Shown: one piece after another, positions 20,701 through 31,045 of the stretch | Layout of the letters: each line of letters starts with the position of its first letter | Numbering within the stretch: the stretch's first letter is position 1 | From: Brachionus manjavacas | Taxonomy: Eukaryota > Rotifera > Eurotatoria > Ploima > Brachionidae | Reading direction: 5' to 3' | Length of the DNA: 64,000 bases | NCBI GenBank assembly: GCA_019054805.1 | Contig: JAHQIY010000001.1 | Location: 5,532,501-5,596,500 of the forward strand | The notes under the pieces: generated by a model | The model's input: only the letters and a program-made list of their open reading frames with translations | Told to the model about the DNA's origin: nothing | The model's database searches: none | Program-made: the position numbers and the translations under genes

Positions 20701-21293
20701 GATGGTTAATAACCATCTTTCATTTTTTATCTTAAATTCGATGTGCGAGGAAGCGCCTTCAACCAATTCATTTTCAACTGATTTTGCTATTCTACATAAA
20801 TTTTTAAACCTAAACTTGTCAACAATCATAAATAATTGTTCATAACTCAAAATTAAACTTAAAGAATTAATTGTCTTCAATATTTCTTTTTTTTTATTTA
20901 ATTAAAATTTTTCTTTATTACATTTAAATCTGCACAATGGAGGTTATTTCAATTAAATAAATAATTAAGAATGCTCTCGGCAGTTTTCATCAGCCCATCA
21001 GATTAAATTGAATCCTGAATTATATTCATTACTGAAAAAAGTCATTGTCTTTATTCTATCTTTCTCTTTTGTTTTTATAAGGTTTGGTAAATTTCAGTAA
21101 CAGAGAAGATGAAAATATTAGATTAATTAACAAAATTGTCAAAAAAAATTACAACTTTTATTTTAATTTCATCAAGATTTTTTTGGAATATGGGAAAAAA
21201 AAACAAGAAAATAATTAAATTGTGAGTTGAGTTTTTGGTTAAAAAAAAAAGTTAAAAAATTAGGGATTTGCTTTGATTTTTAAATTTTTGTCT
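20701..21293. other. Non-coding spacer (right)
   Basis: The mirror of 6713-7301, AT-rich, with no supported feature. Confidence 0.5.
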
Positions 21294-21309
21294 GGCCTTG
21301 AAAAAGGCC
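21294..21309 (-). terminator. Histone 3' stem-loop of H2A (right)
   Basis: GGCCTTTTTCAAGGCC on the minus strand, 28 nt after the H2A stop. Confidence 0.9.
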
Positions 21310-21337
21310 TGGGGGTTTAAAACATAAATTTTAATGC

Positions 21338-21727
21338 TTATTCGGCTTTGGAACTTGGACCTTCTTCAGCTTTCTTTGGCAATAGAATTGATTGAATGTT
21401 TGGCAATACACCACCTTGGGCTATTGTTACACCAGACAACAACTTGTTCAATTCTTCGTCATTTCGAATGGCCAACTGCAAGTGACGCGGTATGATTCTT
21501 GTTTTTTTGTTGTCTCTTGCAGCGTTGCCGGCTAGTTCGAGAATCTCAGCACTCAAGTATTCTAGAACAGCAGCCAAGTAGACTGGAGCACCGGCACCAA
21601 CTCTCTCGGCATAATGACCTTTTCTCAACAGTCTATGAATACGACCCACTGGAAATTGAAGACCAGCTCTGGACGACCTTGTTTTGCCTTTGGCTCTTAC
21701 TTTTCCTCCTTTGCCTCGTCCTGACAT
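21338..21727 (-). CDS. Core histone H2A (right copy)
   Basis: A 129-residue canonical H2A identical to the left copy, with the same TATA box, stem-loop and divergent H2B partner. It ends GPSSKAE without an SQ motif. Confidence 0.97.
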   Translation of the reverse strand: MSGRGKGGKVRAKGKTRSSRAGLQFPVGRIHRLLRKGHYAERVGAGAPVYLAAVLEYLSAEILELAGNAARDNKKTRIIPRHLQLAIRNDEELNKLLSGVTIAQGGVLPNIQSILLPKKAEEGPSSKAE

Positions 21728-21794
21728 TTTGCTTCCTTGTTTGCTTGGTAGATTGAATTAGAATATTTATTCTTATTTTATTGAAAAGTGGATC

Positions 21795-21802
21795 TATTTA
21801 TA
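21795..21802 (-). promoter_or_regulatory. TATA box of H2A (right)
   Basis: TATAAATA on the minus strand, 75 nt before the H2A ATG. Confidence 0.6.
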
Positions 21803-21856
21803 TTATTAAAGCAAAATTAGAAATTTATTCACAATAAATATTTTAGTTTAAACTTA

Positions 21857-21864
21857 ATTTGCAT
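21857..21864 (-). promoter_or_regulatory. Octamer in the H2A-H2B promoter (right)
   Basis: ATTTGCAT on the plus strand (ATGCAAAT on minus), the mirror of 6142-6149. Confidence 0.45.
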
Positions 21865-22109
21865 AAAAACAGAGGTCAAATCGATTCGATTAAACCAATT
21901 ATAAACATTCAATTGTTAGATTGGATCCAAAAATTATTTCCGGTCAAAATTTTTTAAAAATTTCGAACAACTCTATTTACAACCTTGAACTTTTGACTCT
22001 TTTGATTTTGTTCATAATATTTCTATTCAAAATTCTGAATTAAATATCATAGCAAGTTTTGGAACATGTCAAGAAAAAAAAATTAACAATTGATTCAACA
22101 AAAGAAGAA

Positions 22110-22478
22110 ATGCCCCCAAAAACGCCAAGCAAAGGAGCCAAAAAAGCCGTAAAACCAGTCAAAGGAGCGAAAGGAGATGGAAAACGAAGAAAGAAAAGAA
22201 AGGAAACTTATTCAGTGTACATTTACAAAGTTTTGAAACAAGTCCATCCGGATACTGGTGTGTCAAGCAAAGCCATGAGCATAATGAATTCGTTTGTCAA
22301 TGACATTTTTGAAAGAATAGCTTCTGAAGCATCTAAACTTTCGACTCACAATGGTCGTTCGACCATCTCGAGTCGTGAAATTCAAACATCAGTTCGTCTT
22401 CTTTTACCAGGTGAATTGGCCAAGCATGCGGTTAGCGAAGGAACTAAAGCTGTAACCAAATACACCAGTTCCAAATAA
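22110..22478 (+). CDS. Core histone H2B (right copy)
   Basis: A 122-residue H2B identical to the left copy, starting at the ATG in GAAATGCCCCC. The longer frame from 22059 begins with TTG and is not used. The stem-loop is at 22511-22526. It is transcribed outward from the palindrome. Confidence 0.95.
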   Translation: MPPKTPSKGAKKAVKPVKGAKGDGKRRKKRKETYSVYIYKVLKQVHPDTGVSSKAMSIMNSFVNDIFERIASEASKLSTHNGRSTISSREIQTSVRLLLPGELAKHAVSEGTKAVTKYTSSK

Positions 22479-22510
22479 AAAAATCAGATTTATTTTCATT
22501 TAAAACCACC

Positions 22511-22526
22511 GGCCTTTTTCAAGGCC
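22511..22526 (+). terminator. Histone 3' stem-loop of H2B (right)
   Basis: GGCCTTTTTCAAGGCC lies 32 nt after the stop, followed by AAATAAAGCAAC. Confidence 0.9.
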
Positions 22527-23104
22527 AATCATTTCTTCAAAAATAAAGCAACAATTAAAGATTTCGATTTTAAGCTGTGTGAAAATCAACCCCTTTAAGA
22601 TATGAATGACAAGGATATTGTTCCTTATCTTAAGTATGATTCAAAACATTACCGACAGAAAGAACCACTTAGTTCCATTCCAACCTGAGTCTGTAACTCT
22701 CAAAGCATATTTTTGTTAAATAAAATGAATATACACTTTCAAAATAATCTGCTTTGCCTAATGGACTCAAAAAAGATTAATTTTTAAATTATTTTACTTT
22801 AAGTAGCTTTCTAATTTATGAAAATATTTTCAAGTTAATTTAGTTATATTTTTTATTTCCCATATTTCAGCGCTAATAATTTTTATTTTTTTACTAATAA
22901 TTAATATTTCAATCACCTGATAAAAAGGCTGTCTTGTTGCTTTGATTGTAACTAATTAATAAATTTAGCTATTTTTTGCATTCTAATGATAAGATAATAA
23001 AAAATAAAATAAAAAAAATCTAATTTAGTTTATTCATTCTATTTTTGTAGAAACTTAAAATTGTTTATAATTAAATTTTTTTCCATTTCGCTTTAATATT
23101 GGCT

Positions 23105-23387
23105 TTAAGGGTGATATTGAGTGTTTTGAGGATATCCGAAGTGCTGTCCATTTTTGATTATGTTACCTTGTCTATCTGTTGGGTGATAATGTGGACTTTG
23201 ACCTCTTTTGTGGGCAGTATGATGAACTGGTGTACCTAAGTTTTCAATTTAAATTAATATCTAAACCTGGACCTGAACTGTTAGCCGCCTCCCTTGCATT
23301 TTTTCGAGAATTTTTTAGTACAAAATGCTGGGTTGGTTGACCACTCGGACCAGTCCCGCGACCATTGTATGGGCCGTTATAATCCAT
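23105..23387 (-). CDS. Small spliced gene of unknown function, His-rich (right copy)
   Basis: The exons are 23387-23267 and 23235-23105 on the minus strand and encode the same 83-residue protein as the left copy. The intron is only 31 nt (GTTTAG ... AACTTAG) because 20 bp including the pyrimidine-rich end are deleted relative to the left arm. The exons and reading frame are unchanged, so the protein is still encoded if so short an intron can be spliced. The family is not recognised. Confidence 0.5.
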
Positions 23388-23700
23388 TCCTAATAATGTT
23401 TTAAATTCAAATTTTTAATTTTACATTTTCATGTTGGAAAATTTATTTTTATACATGTTAAATTTTGCGTAATTTTCCCAATCTTGATCATTTTAGGTAA
23501 AATTTCTACTTAAAGAGATAAAACATTTAATTTAATTGCAAATAAATTTTAGTAATAAAAAATACTAAAAAGAAGTTAAAATCGAATCTATGATCTTTCT
23601 ATTTCCTTATTTTAAATTCCTAATAAACTGAGAATTATTAATTAAAAATTTTTATTTATTACGTTATTTTTCATATTTTAGATCAAGATAATCTTTAATT

Positions 23701-24399
23701 GGGTCTAATGAAAAATGTGAACAGAATAGTTTTTTTCCATGAATAGTATTAATAAAAATTAAAAAAATGCAACAGCAAATTTTCAACCATTTTTAAACAA
23801 ATAAAATTTTTTTTTTAAATATTGAGCAATCGAGTAGTGTTATCTAAACAATATAAGGACAAATGTTATCCAAGGTACTTTGACCGGTTGTGTTATTATA
23901 TTTATAATCAAAATGCATATAATAATTTAGCATCAAAAAATTAAACACAATTAACTTAAATTTTTTAATTTAAAATGACACTTGGTTTAAATTTTTGTGT
24001 TTGAATTACAAAGTCTATCCAATGTTTAACTCTTTAGTGAAATAGAATGAGTTTAATTTTCTTTTTGAAATTTGAAAAAAAAATTGAAATTTCTTTCTTA
24101 ACTTTTAAACAATTCATTTATTTATTTTTATCGAGCAAATGCTCACTCAGAATAAAAACATATGAAAAAATGAAAAAAAAGGTTGAATTATATAAAAAGG
24201 TTGAATAAAATATAAAATAAATTAAAAGAATGAAAGTAAGCATTCTTATAAAAAAAAATAGATAAACAATTCATTTAGATTAAATTTTATTTTCAATCAT
24301 TAATTTTATTTGCATTTTTTTTTAAATTGCCTTAAAGGCGTTTATTGAAATAAAATAATAAAAATAATAAAAATAAAAATAATAATAATAATAATAATG

Positions 24400-24440
<41 letters not shown>

Positions 24441-24442
24441 CT
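23701..24442. other. Palindrome edge, MITE terminus and LINE-tail microsatellite
   Basis: The stretch starts GGGTCTAATGAAAAATGTGAAC, the terminus of the GTGAAC MITE family, then becomes ordinary AT-rich DNA. At 24335-24437 the sequence TTAAAGGCGTTTATTGAAATAAAAT leads into a long (AAT)n run, the look of a LINE 3' tail. Confidence 0.45.
24350..24437. repeat. (AAT)n microsatellite
   Basis: An almost uninterrupted AAT/AATAAA run with one GAT interruption, directly left of the MITE at 24443. Confidence 0.85.
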
Positions 24443-24954
24443 GGATCTAGTCGGTTAGGTGAACCATAGTTCACTTATTATCTGATAAATTTTTGTTCTA
24501 AGGTTTTTTGAACTCACCCAACTTTATTGTTTAAAATAGAATTAGGCGAACAATTTTAGATTATGTGAACAAATTAAATAAAGCTATTTAATACAGTCAT
24601 CTTTATTATGTCACGTCCCTGTTAAGTCCCATTTTGAATTTATCTCCAAAATCTTCAAGAACAGATTTCTTATGATACCTTTTATAATAAAATTAGTTTT
24701 GTTATGTCCCAATAATTAGTCTCAAAATTTTATTGTGTCATCAAAAAATTAAGAACAGTGCAACATTATGTGATAAGAATTCTTACTTTATTATTTCCCG
24801 TTTTCTCGAAAGCACGCCTCATTTATTTAAAGTTCACAATAAGGTAAATCAAAGAAGGCTTCGAATCGAGATAAATTGAATACCCAACTCCATTGTGTAA
24901 TTGCTACCTTACTATTTCCTACTTTTTTCCTGAAACCCGAACTATTATTTTTAT

Positions 24955-25477
24955 TATTATTATTTATTAGTTTAAAGCCCCATAGGCAAAATTACAAAAA
25001 ATTACATTAAATTCGAGTTAAATTTAAAAAAGAGAGAAAATTGGACTAGTCTTACTAAGTAAAAAAGTTTACTCTCAAAAGATCATTTAAAATTTTATAA
25101 AAATAAAAGTAATCCAATTTTAGTTCCATATTGATTTTTATTTGCGAGCACACAAACTTAACCGAGTCAACCAAGCCACGATTTTTATCTAAAAATATAT
25201 GATCAATTATGACTATTGAAGTCTTTGTACTATATTCCATCGGATCAAAGTGTATCTTTTTCTCTAGGTTCTTGAGCTGTTTGCAATATGAGGTATTTTT
25301 TTGTTCAAAAGTCGAGTAATCCGAATGTAAAAATAGGAGTAACTCCCAACAGATTTTACTGTTTTTAAGCTGTTTCATAAAAAATATCTTATGTTTCAAA
25401 TAAATTTGTTCTACCGTTTCAAGACGTAGAGCCTCTAACATCGGTCTGAACCTGGCATATTTCTTTATGTCAAACAT
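24955..25477 (-). mobile_element. LINE 3' fragment with ORF remnant
   Basis: The minus-strand frame 25055-25477 encodes FRPMLEALRLETVEQIYLKH, MKQLKNSKICWELLLFL, IIDHIFLDKNRGLVDSVKF and ILNDLLRVNF, which looks like the C-terminal helical region of a LINE RT protein. The following GCCTATGGGGCTTTAAACTA and (TAA)n run at 24955-25000 is a typical LINE 3' terminus. It is 5'-truncated. The LINE call rests on pattern only. Confidence 0.45.
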
Positions 25478-25729
25478 TCTCTTAATTAGTTATTTTTGCC
25501 TGATATCAAGTTCACCAAGTTTAGTTTCACCTACAAATACCAGGTCTAAGTGGTATCGAAAAATCGTTGACAAAATTGCTTGTATAGTAAACCTTGTAAT
25601 GCTTGTATAGTGAACTATGTAAATATTTGCCACATGTAACAATCTATGTCTTCTAAATTTTCATTTTTTTTAGCCAATTTACTTTATTTTGATTTTTTTT
25701 TATCTCATTTTATTAACTTTAATTTTATT

Positions 25730-25790
25730 TTTGATTTTGATATTTTTAATTTATTCTGAAGGAGCCCTGGCTCGGTAAGAAAACAAATAA
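25730..25790 (-). repeat. LINE-like 3' tail (copy A)
   Basis: The minus strand reads TTGTTTTCTTACCGAGCCAG, then GGCTCCTTCAGAATAAATTAAAA. It is nearly the same as 63430-63470. AATAAA followed by an A-rich end suggests a shared LINE 3' UTR. Confidence 0.45.
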
Positions 25791-26312
25791 TAAAAAAAAT
25801 GCTAATTATATTAGTTTTTTTGAACAGTTTAAGTCTGTTGAATCAGACAAGATAAAATCTATTAGAGACCTTTTTAAAAATTGTCACGCTGAAGCGTTGA
25901 AAAATTTGGTTCAACCAAAAATTAAAAATTTTATTAGTTAAAGTTTAATTCAAATTATTTTAATCCGTTTTGTTATTTAATAAATAATTATGTTTTGTAT
26001 TAGACTAATTATGTTTTTGTAAGAGTAAATGAAATAAATAAAAAACTGTAAAAAAGTGATTATTTTCAACTTTTTAAGCCATTTTTTATTATATCCCAAT
26101 CTGATTACATCCCCATTTTTGGCTGGAACAAACATCGTCACATAATCGAAGGATGACTGTAGAATGCCTAATTCTCGAAACTGACACAAATAGATGAAAA
26201 AATTTCAAAATAGTTTAACAATTTTTAGATTAGATGAACTAGTTCATCAAACTTGAGAACAAGAATTGTTCGATAAACAGGTGAACTATAGTTTATCTAA
26301 CTGATAAGACCC

Positions 26313-27111
26313 GAAAGAATTTTTTTTTTTCTTATATAATTTTGACTTTAGTGATAATTTACTTTCGTTTGGTGCTTTTTAACAAATACTCAACACTTTG
26401 CACTTTTTCAATCTTATTTCAACATTGGATACATTTTGTAATTCAAACACAAAAAATTAAACCACTTTCATTTAAAAAATTTAATTCTTAATTTTTATAA
26501 TTATTTAAATTCGATTTTATATTTTTTATCTTTTTGACTAGGTGACATTAAGTCTACTACTAAAGTTAACAGTTTTTATAACTTCAAATATTTTTTTTCA
26601 AACATTTTTAATTTCATGAAATTCGACATCAAACTCTTAAGTCTCCCCTGCTTTGTTTGTTTACCTTGATTTAAGATAAGCGTGATTTTTTTTAAAACTT
26701 TTTTATTTAACAGCTAGCACAGAGAGTACAAAAGCATATAAGTATTATTCTTTCCATTGTATGTTTTTTTACTATCATAAAATCAACATATAAAATTTGT
26801 CGTTTTTGTTCCCGTAATGGGTTCTGTAGACTAAGGAATGACTAAATTAAATTGGCCTTGAATTGAATTCTACTAATAGTTGATTATATTAATTATGGTA
26901 ATAAAACCATTAAAAATTTTGGACAATTTTGTTTAAGAACTTAAAATAGAAACGAGAATAATCTAATGATTCTTTTTTTTACTAATCAAAGATTGATTTA
27001 AATTTACTAATAATTCTATTAATTCATTCTCTTGGTCATAAAATTTTTTTAACGTTATCAAAAAAATTTTTATTTTTTATTTCAATATTCAAATTTAGAA
27101 AAAAATTCAAA
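26313..27111. other. AT-rich intergenic DNA
   Basis: I see no coding signal or clear repeat here, between the MITE and the hAT element. Confidence 0.5.
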
Positions 27112-30015
27112 ATCTGATTAGGGAGTCGTAACTGTTAACTTTTTCGACTAATTCTAAGTTAACTTTTAGCTGTTTAGTCAACTATCGGTTAACCGTTAAC
27201 CGATTTTTATGATTTCGGTTAACCGCGACTAACCGAGTTAACCGTTTTCAATTAAATTTTTTTTTAAAGAAAGATCAAGTAATCATTAAAATTTAACGTT
27301 TTAGTTCCTCATTAAAAATTTTTCAATCCTTTTTTATTATATAGAACATTAATGAACATTATTATTGAATTTCTTAAATTAATTATTATAAAAATGTATT
27401 AGGTTGAAGAGACCAAACAAAAAATTAAATATAGATTCATTTGACTCTCTTTAGAACTTTTTCTTTAAAATTATAAAACTAAAAATTTTCAAAAAAATAG
27501 CTTCGTCTTTAGAATTAAAAAATCATACGATTTATTTTTGGTTTGAAATATACAAATATTAGTCTTAAATTTCTTAAATCCTAATTTTTTTTGAAATTTT
27601 GAAAAAATGGCACATAACGATTCCTCAACTTATTCAAATGACACAGAAAGTGAATCGGACGAGAGGTATAGCTCAACCGATTTGAGTGAAAACGATTCCG
27701 ATTTTGGGACCGTTAATTTACAAAATACACAAACAGAGTCTGGATATGGATGTTCAAGTGTACGTTCACAAACTGAAGCACAAAGTTCTAATTTCACAAG
27801 TTTAAACTCTAATCAAGAATCTAGTACTGGTGCTAGTCAAAATAAAAGAAAAAGAAAAAACAATGAAAATTCTAAAAAAAACAAAAAAGATTATTTGGAA
27901 GCGATTAAAAAACTTTTGTGAAAGAAAGAGAAAGTAAAATTTGCAAGTTTGTATTGCCAAATCAAAAAGTTTGTAATAGACAGTATAGTCTAAACTCAAG
28001 CAATTCATCGTTAAAATACCATTTGGTAAATGAACATGGCTTTGTGTTTAAAGAATGGGAATCGAACAAAAAGTAAAACCTGATGTAGACGAAAAACTTG
28101 TTGAATGGATTATTGATGATCTTCAGCCATTGAGTGTTGTTGAGGGTCAAAAGTTTATTGATCTTGTGAATATATTGGATTCAAGTTATCAAGTTCCGTG
28201 TTTATCTAAAATTGAATATCTGATTGATAATTTTTATGAAAAAAGCTTAAAAGACAAAAAGAAATTCTTCAAAAAATTAAAAGTAATTTGATAATAAACT
28301 AAAATTTTTCTAAATAATCTAAATAATTTTAATCATTTACTAGGTAAATTCAATGTCACGACAGACATTTGGACCTCAAATCCTGGTGATCCATATATAA
28401 GTGTTACGCTTCATTTTATCGATAATCAAAACAAACCGAAGAAGTTACTACTGGATATGAGACCATTTCCTGGTGTTCATGACTATATCACAATATCGGA
28501 CATGCTAAATCTAATATTCTCTGAATATGGAATCAAACACAAAATTTTTCAATTACATCTGACAATGCCTCAAATATGATAAAAGCCTTTAGTCGGTTAA
28601 AAAGCAAATATAAAAAAGAAGGTATTGATATTATACATATTCGTTGTTTTGCTCACGTATTACATCTGGTGGTCAAAGAATTTTTAAAAAATGAGCTTGT
28701 TTCAAACGTTTTGAAAAGACTTAGAAATTTATTTAAAAAAATCAAGCGTAAAACTTTGAAAAATATGCTAAAAGCATTCTGTGTTGTGAACAAAGAACCA
28801 GAATTATGTGTCCAATTAGATGTAAAGACCCGTTGGAACTCAACTTATAATATGATTGCTGTTGCATTGAGAACGCGTATGTCGTTAATGGATTTGGTAT
28901 CCAAGCCTGAAAACGAATTAAGTGGCTTTAGTTTTGACGAAAAAGAATGGAATACGCTCTTACATTTAAAAGACATTTTGGAGCCGTTTAAGAAAGCTAC
29001 TCTTGATTTGTGTGGAGATAATTTAACAGCTAGTCAATTGTTTCCAATAATGGATCATTTAAACAAGCATTTGAGAAAGTCACTCAATAAAAGAGAGTAT
29101 ATTCCATATAAATCAGCTTTTGATAGTATGATCAAAAAATTTGACAAATATTGGAAAGAACTTGAAGAGTTTGCTTTATATGCTCATATTTTAGATCCAC
29201 GTTTTAAATTATCTCTAATAGAACGATCCAAAAAGTTTTCGGTTAAAGAAAACTTAAGATTCAAATTAGATCAAAGAAATGAAAGTGGTGCTACGGGTCT
29301 AATAGACGGACAGCTAGACGATGGTAACCAAGACCTCTTAACAAAAGAATTCAGTTTAATTGAGACATTGTTACACCAAAATGATATGTTGGCTAGTGAT
29401 GAAAATGAAATTGAGAAATATTTTAGTTGCCAAGTTGTAGGTTTCCAAGTCGATCCGATAGAATGGTGGAAAACCAATTCTAAAGATTTTCCTAATCTTT
29501 CAAGTATGGGTCTTGAGTACATGGCTGCTGTACCAACATCGGTTGCTAGTGAACGTATTTTTTCTATAGGCGGGTTAACTGTAACAAAATTAAGGAATAG
29601 ATTAACTCCACTAAGAGTAAATAAATTAATGTCATTGTGGTCTTGGAACAGGTTTTTAGTCGATTCTAATATAAGCTAATAACGCCATTTTTTTTATTTT
29701 TAGACTCTTTTTCTAAAATTAATTTAAATTGTACATATATTGATTTAAACGTTTTAATTTACAAGTAGATTCAGTTTTGTTTATATGAAATATTTTTGTT
29801 TTTTACTTCGTTAAATTCATTTAAAAAGTTTAATAAAACAATTTTCTTTTATAAAATTTTTCTTTAAATATCGGTTAACCGCATGGTTAACCGTTAACAA
29901 CTTTTGGTTGACCGAAATTTCGGTTAACCGAAAGCGGTTAACTTTTAGTGATTTTTCGGTTAACTTTTCGGTTAACTAAACTAAAATTTAGCAGTTACGA
30001 CTCCTTAAATCTGAT
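27112..30015 (+). mobile_element. Complete hAT transposon with 8-bp target duplication
   Basis: The element spans 27120-30007 (2888 bp) and is flanked by the perfect 8-bp duplication AATCTGAT (27112-27119 and 30008-30015), as expected for hAT. The terminal inverted repeats are TARGGAGTCGTAACTG. The subterminal regions are filled with CGGTTAACCG-type palindromes, likely transposase binding sites. One broken transposase gene lies inside. The intact boundaries mark a fairly recent insertion. Confidence 0.9.
27607..29679 (+). pseudogene. hAT transposase with BED zinc finger, frameshifted
   Basis: The N-terminal acidic region (27607-27921) is Ser/Asp-rich with a basic KRKRKNNENSKKNKK. After a one-base shift comes a BED-type finger, CKFVLPNQKVCNRQYS ... 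SLKYHLVNEH. After a second shift an alpha region follows (28055-28291). After a gap of about 60 nt that may be an intron comes FNVTTDIWTSNPGDPY, and after a third shift SDNASNMIKAF, RCFAHVLHLVVKEFL and TRWNSTYNMI. The C-terminal dimerisation domain reads SVASERIFSIGGLTVTKLRN then RLTPLRVNKLMSLWSW. All hAT landmarks are in order. Three breaks sit in A or T runs, so they may be real decay or homopolymer errors. Confidence 0.85.
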
Positions 30016-30204
30016 CCTATGGAAAATATCTCAAAAAAAAAATAGCACTTTATTCAATTGAAATTAAGGCGCCACTCTTTATTCTACGTATTAGTAAGAA
30101 CAAAGTCTTTTTCAATACTTTTTTTAAATTAAATTTGAAGCACCGTCCATTCTCGTATACATATCTTTTTACATTGCAAACAGGTTTTGATTATTTGTCA
30201 AATA

Positions 30205-31006
30205 CAGTGCACTCGCGCTACAACGAATGAGCGGGACTTTATAATGTCATTCGTTATATGAGGAATCGTTATATCAAATTTTCCATGTTAATTGATTGGT
30301 GTTAAAAAAAAATGTATAATTGGGCGGTTGATAGATTTTTTTAGTTTTATATTGACAAAATAAGATAAGAAAACACAAAGTAATTAACATAAACAATAAA
30401 AATAAGAAAAAATTAAATAAACTAATTTGATAAACTGAAAAAACTTGTGATTTTTGATTGTTTTTTTGATTCGATTGATTGAATAGAGGCGATGAGTTTG
30501 AAGACTGAATTTATCTCATTTCTACAGTCTTCTTTGCTATTCATAAAATATTCTCTTGCTGTATTCAGTCCGGCGATTGCTTTTTCTTTGCTTATAAACT
30601 CTGTTTCTGTTTCTATGGTTAGGGATGGTTCTGCTTCTTCGGTTTGCTCACCTTGTTCCAATGCAACTAAATCATCGCTGTTTGTCTCACCAGAAGGAAC
30701 CAAATCATCACAATGTCGAAAAGCATATTTGTTAAAATTTCATTGATAAACAAAAATAATAACGAATGTGCTAAAAAAAGATTGTATTCGTTAAAGAAAG
30801 TGACAATTAACGTTGTTATGTATAAGTTAAGTATGAAAATGGGCTTTGGTTTCCCATTCGCAGTAGCGAATTTTTCATAATTTCATATTCGTAATATGAT
30901 ATTTTGTTAGCCATTGATTTGAATGGAGAGGAAATCGTGGCTTATACATCATTCGCTGTAACGCGATATTCGAAATAAAGCGAATCGTTATAGCGCGATT
31001 GCACTG
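30205..31006. mobile_element. Deleted pogo/Tigger-like transposon, 802 bp
   Basis: The ends read inward CAGTGCACTCGCGCTACAAC and CAGTGCAATCGCGCTATAAC and are flanked by TA at 30203-30204 and 31007-31008. The ends also contain extra CGTTATA/CGAATC repeats. It retains only the 3' end of a transposase, so it is an internal-deletion derivative. Confidence 0.75.
30422..30703 (-). pseudogene. Pogo/Tigger-like transposase C-terminal fragment
   Basis: The 93 residues include SKEKAIAGLNTAREYFMN and end KKQSKITSFFSLSN. This matches the C terminus of CENP-B/Tigger/Jerky-type transposases, which end in a short KQ(S/T)KITxFF peptide. The DNA-binding and DDE domains are missing. Its frame starts at an ATG, but a host role is unlikely. 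Confidence 0.6.
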
Positions 31007-31045
31007 TACAACCATGTTAAATTTTTGAAAGCAATTTATATATAT

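Larger units (their letters stand above)
24594..26159. mobile_element. TA-flanked pogo/Tc1-like element, itself carrying LINE sequence
   Basis: Both ends read inward as CAGTCATCyTT...ATTATGTsACG and are flanked by TA (24592-24593 and 26160-26161), as in Tc1/mariner/pogo transposons. Subterminal ATTATGTCACG and TTATGTCCC repeats are present. No transposase is recognisable. The interior holds a LINE C-terminal ORF and LINE-like 3' tails. Confidence 0.5.
24443..26312. mobile_element. GTGAAC-palindrome MITE (copy 2), interrupted by a pogo-like element
   Basis: The left end is GGATCTAGTCGGTTAGGTGA and then ACCATAGTTCAC. The right end reversed is GGGTCTTATCAGTTAGATAA and then ACTATAGTTCAC. The ends align over about 80 bp as imperfect inverted repeats. 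Removing the 1566-bp insert (24594-26159) leaves roughly 300 bp, a MITE-sized element related to those at 4138-4281 and 41149-41250. No clear target duplication is visible. Confidence 0.5.

Noticed and set aside
24350-24437. CRISPR-like regular repeats
   Set aside because: This is a simple AAT microsatellite; there are no spacers and the DNA is eukaryotic.
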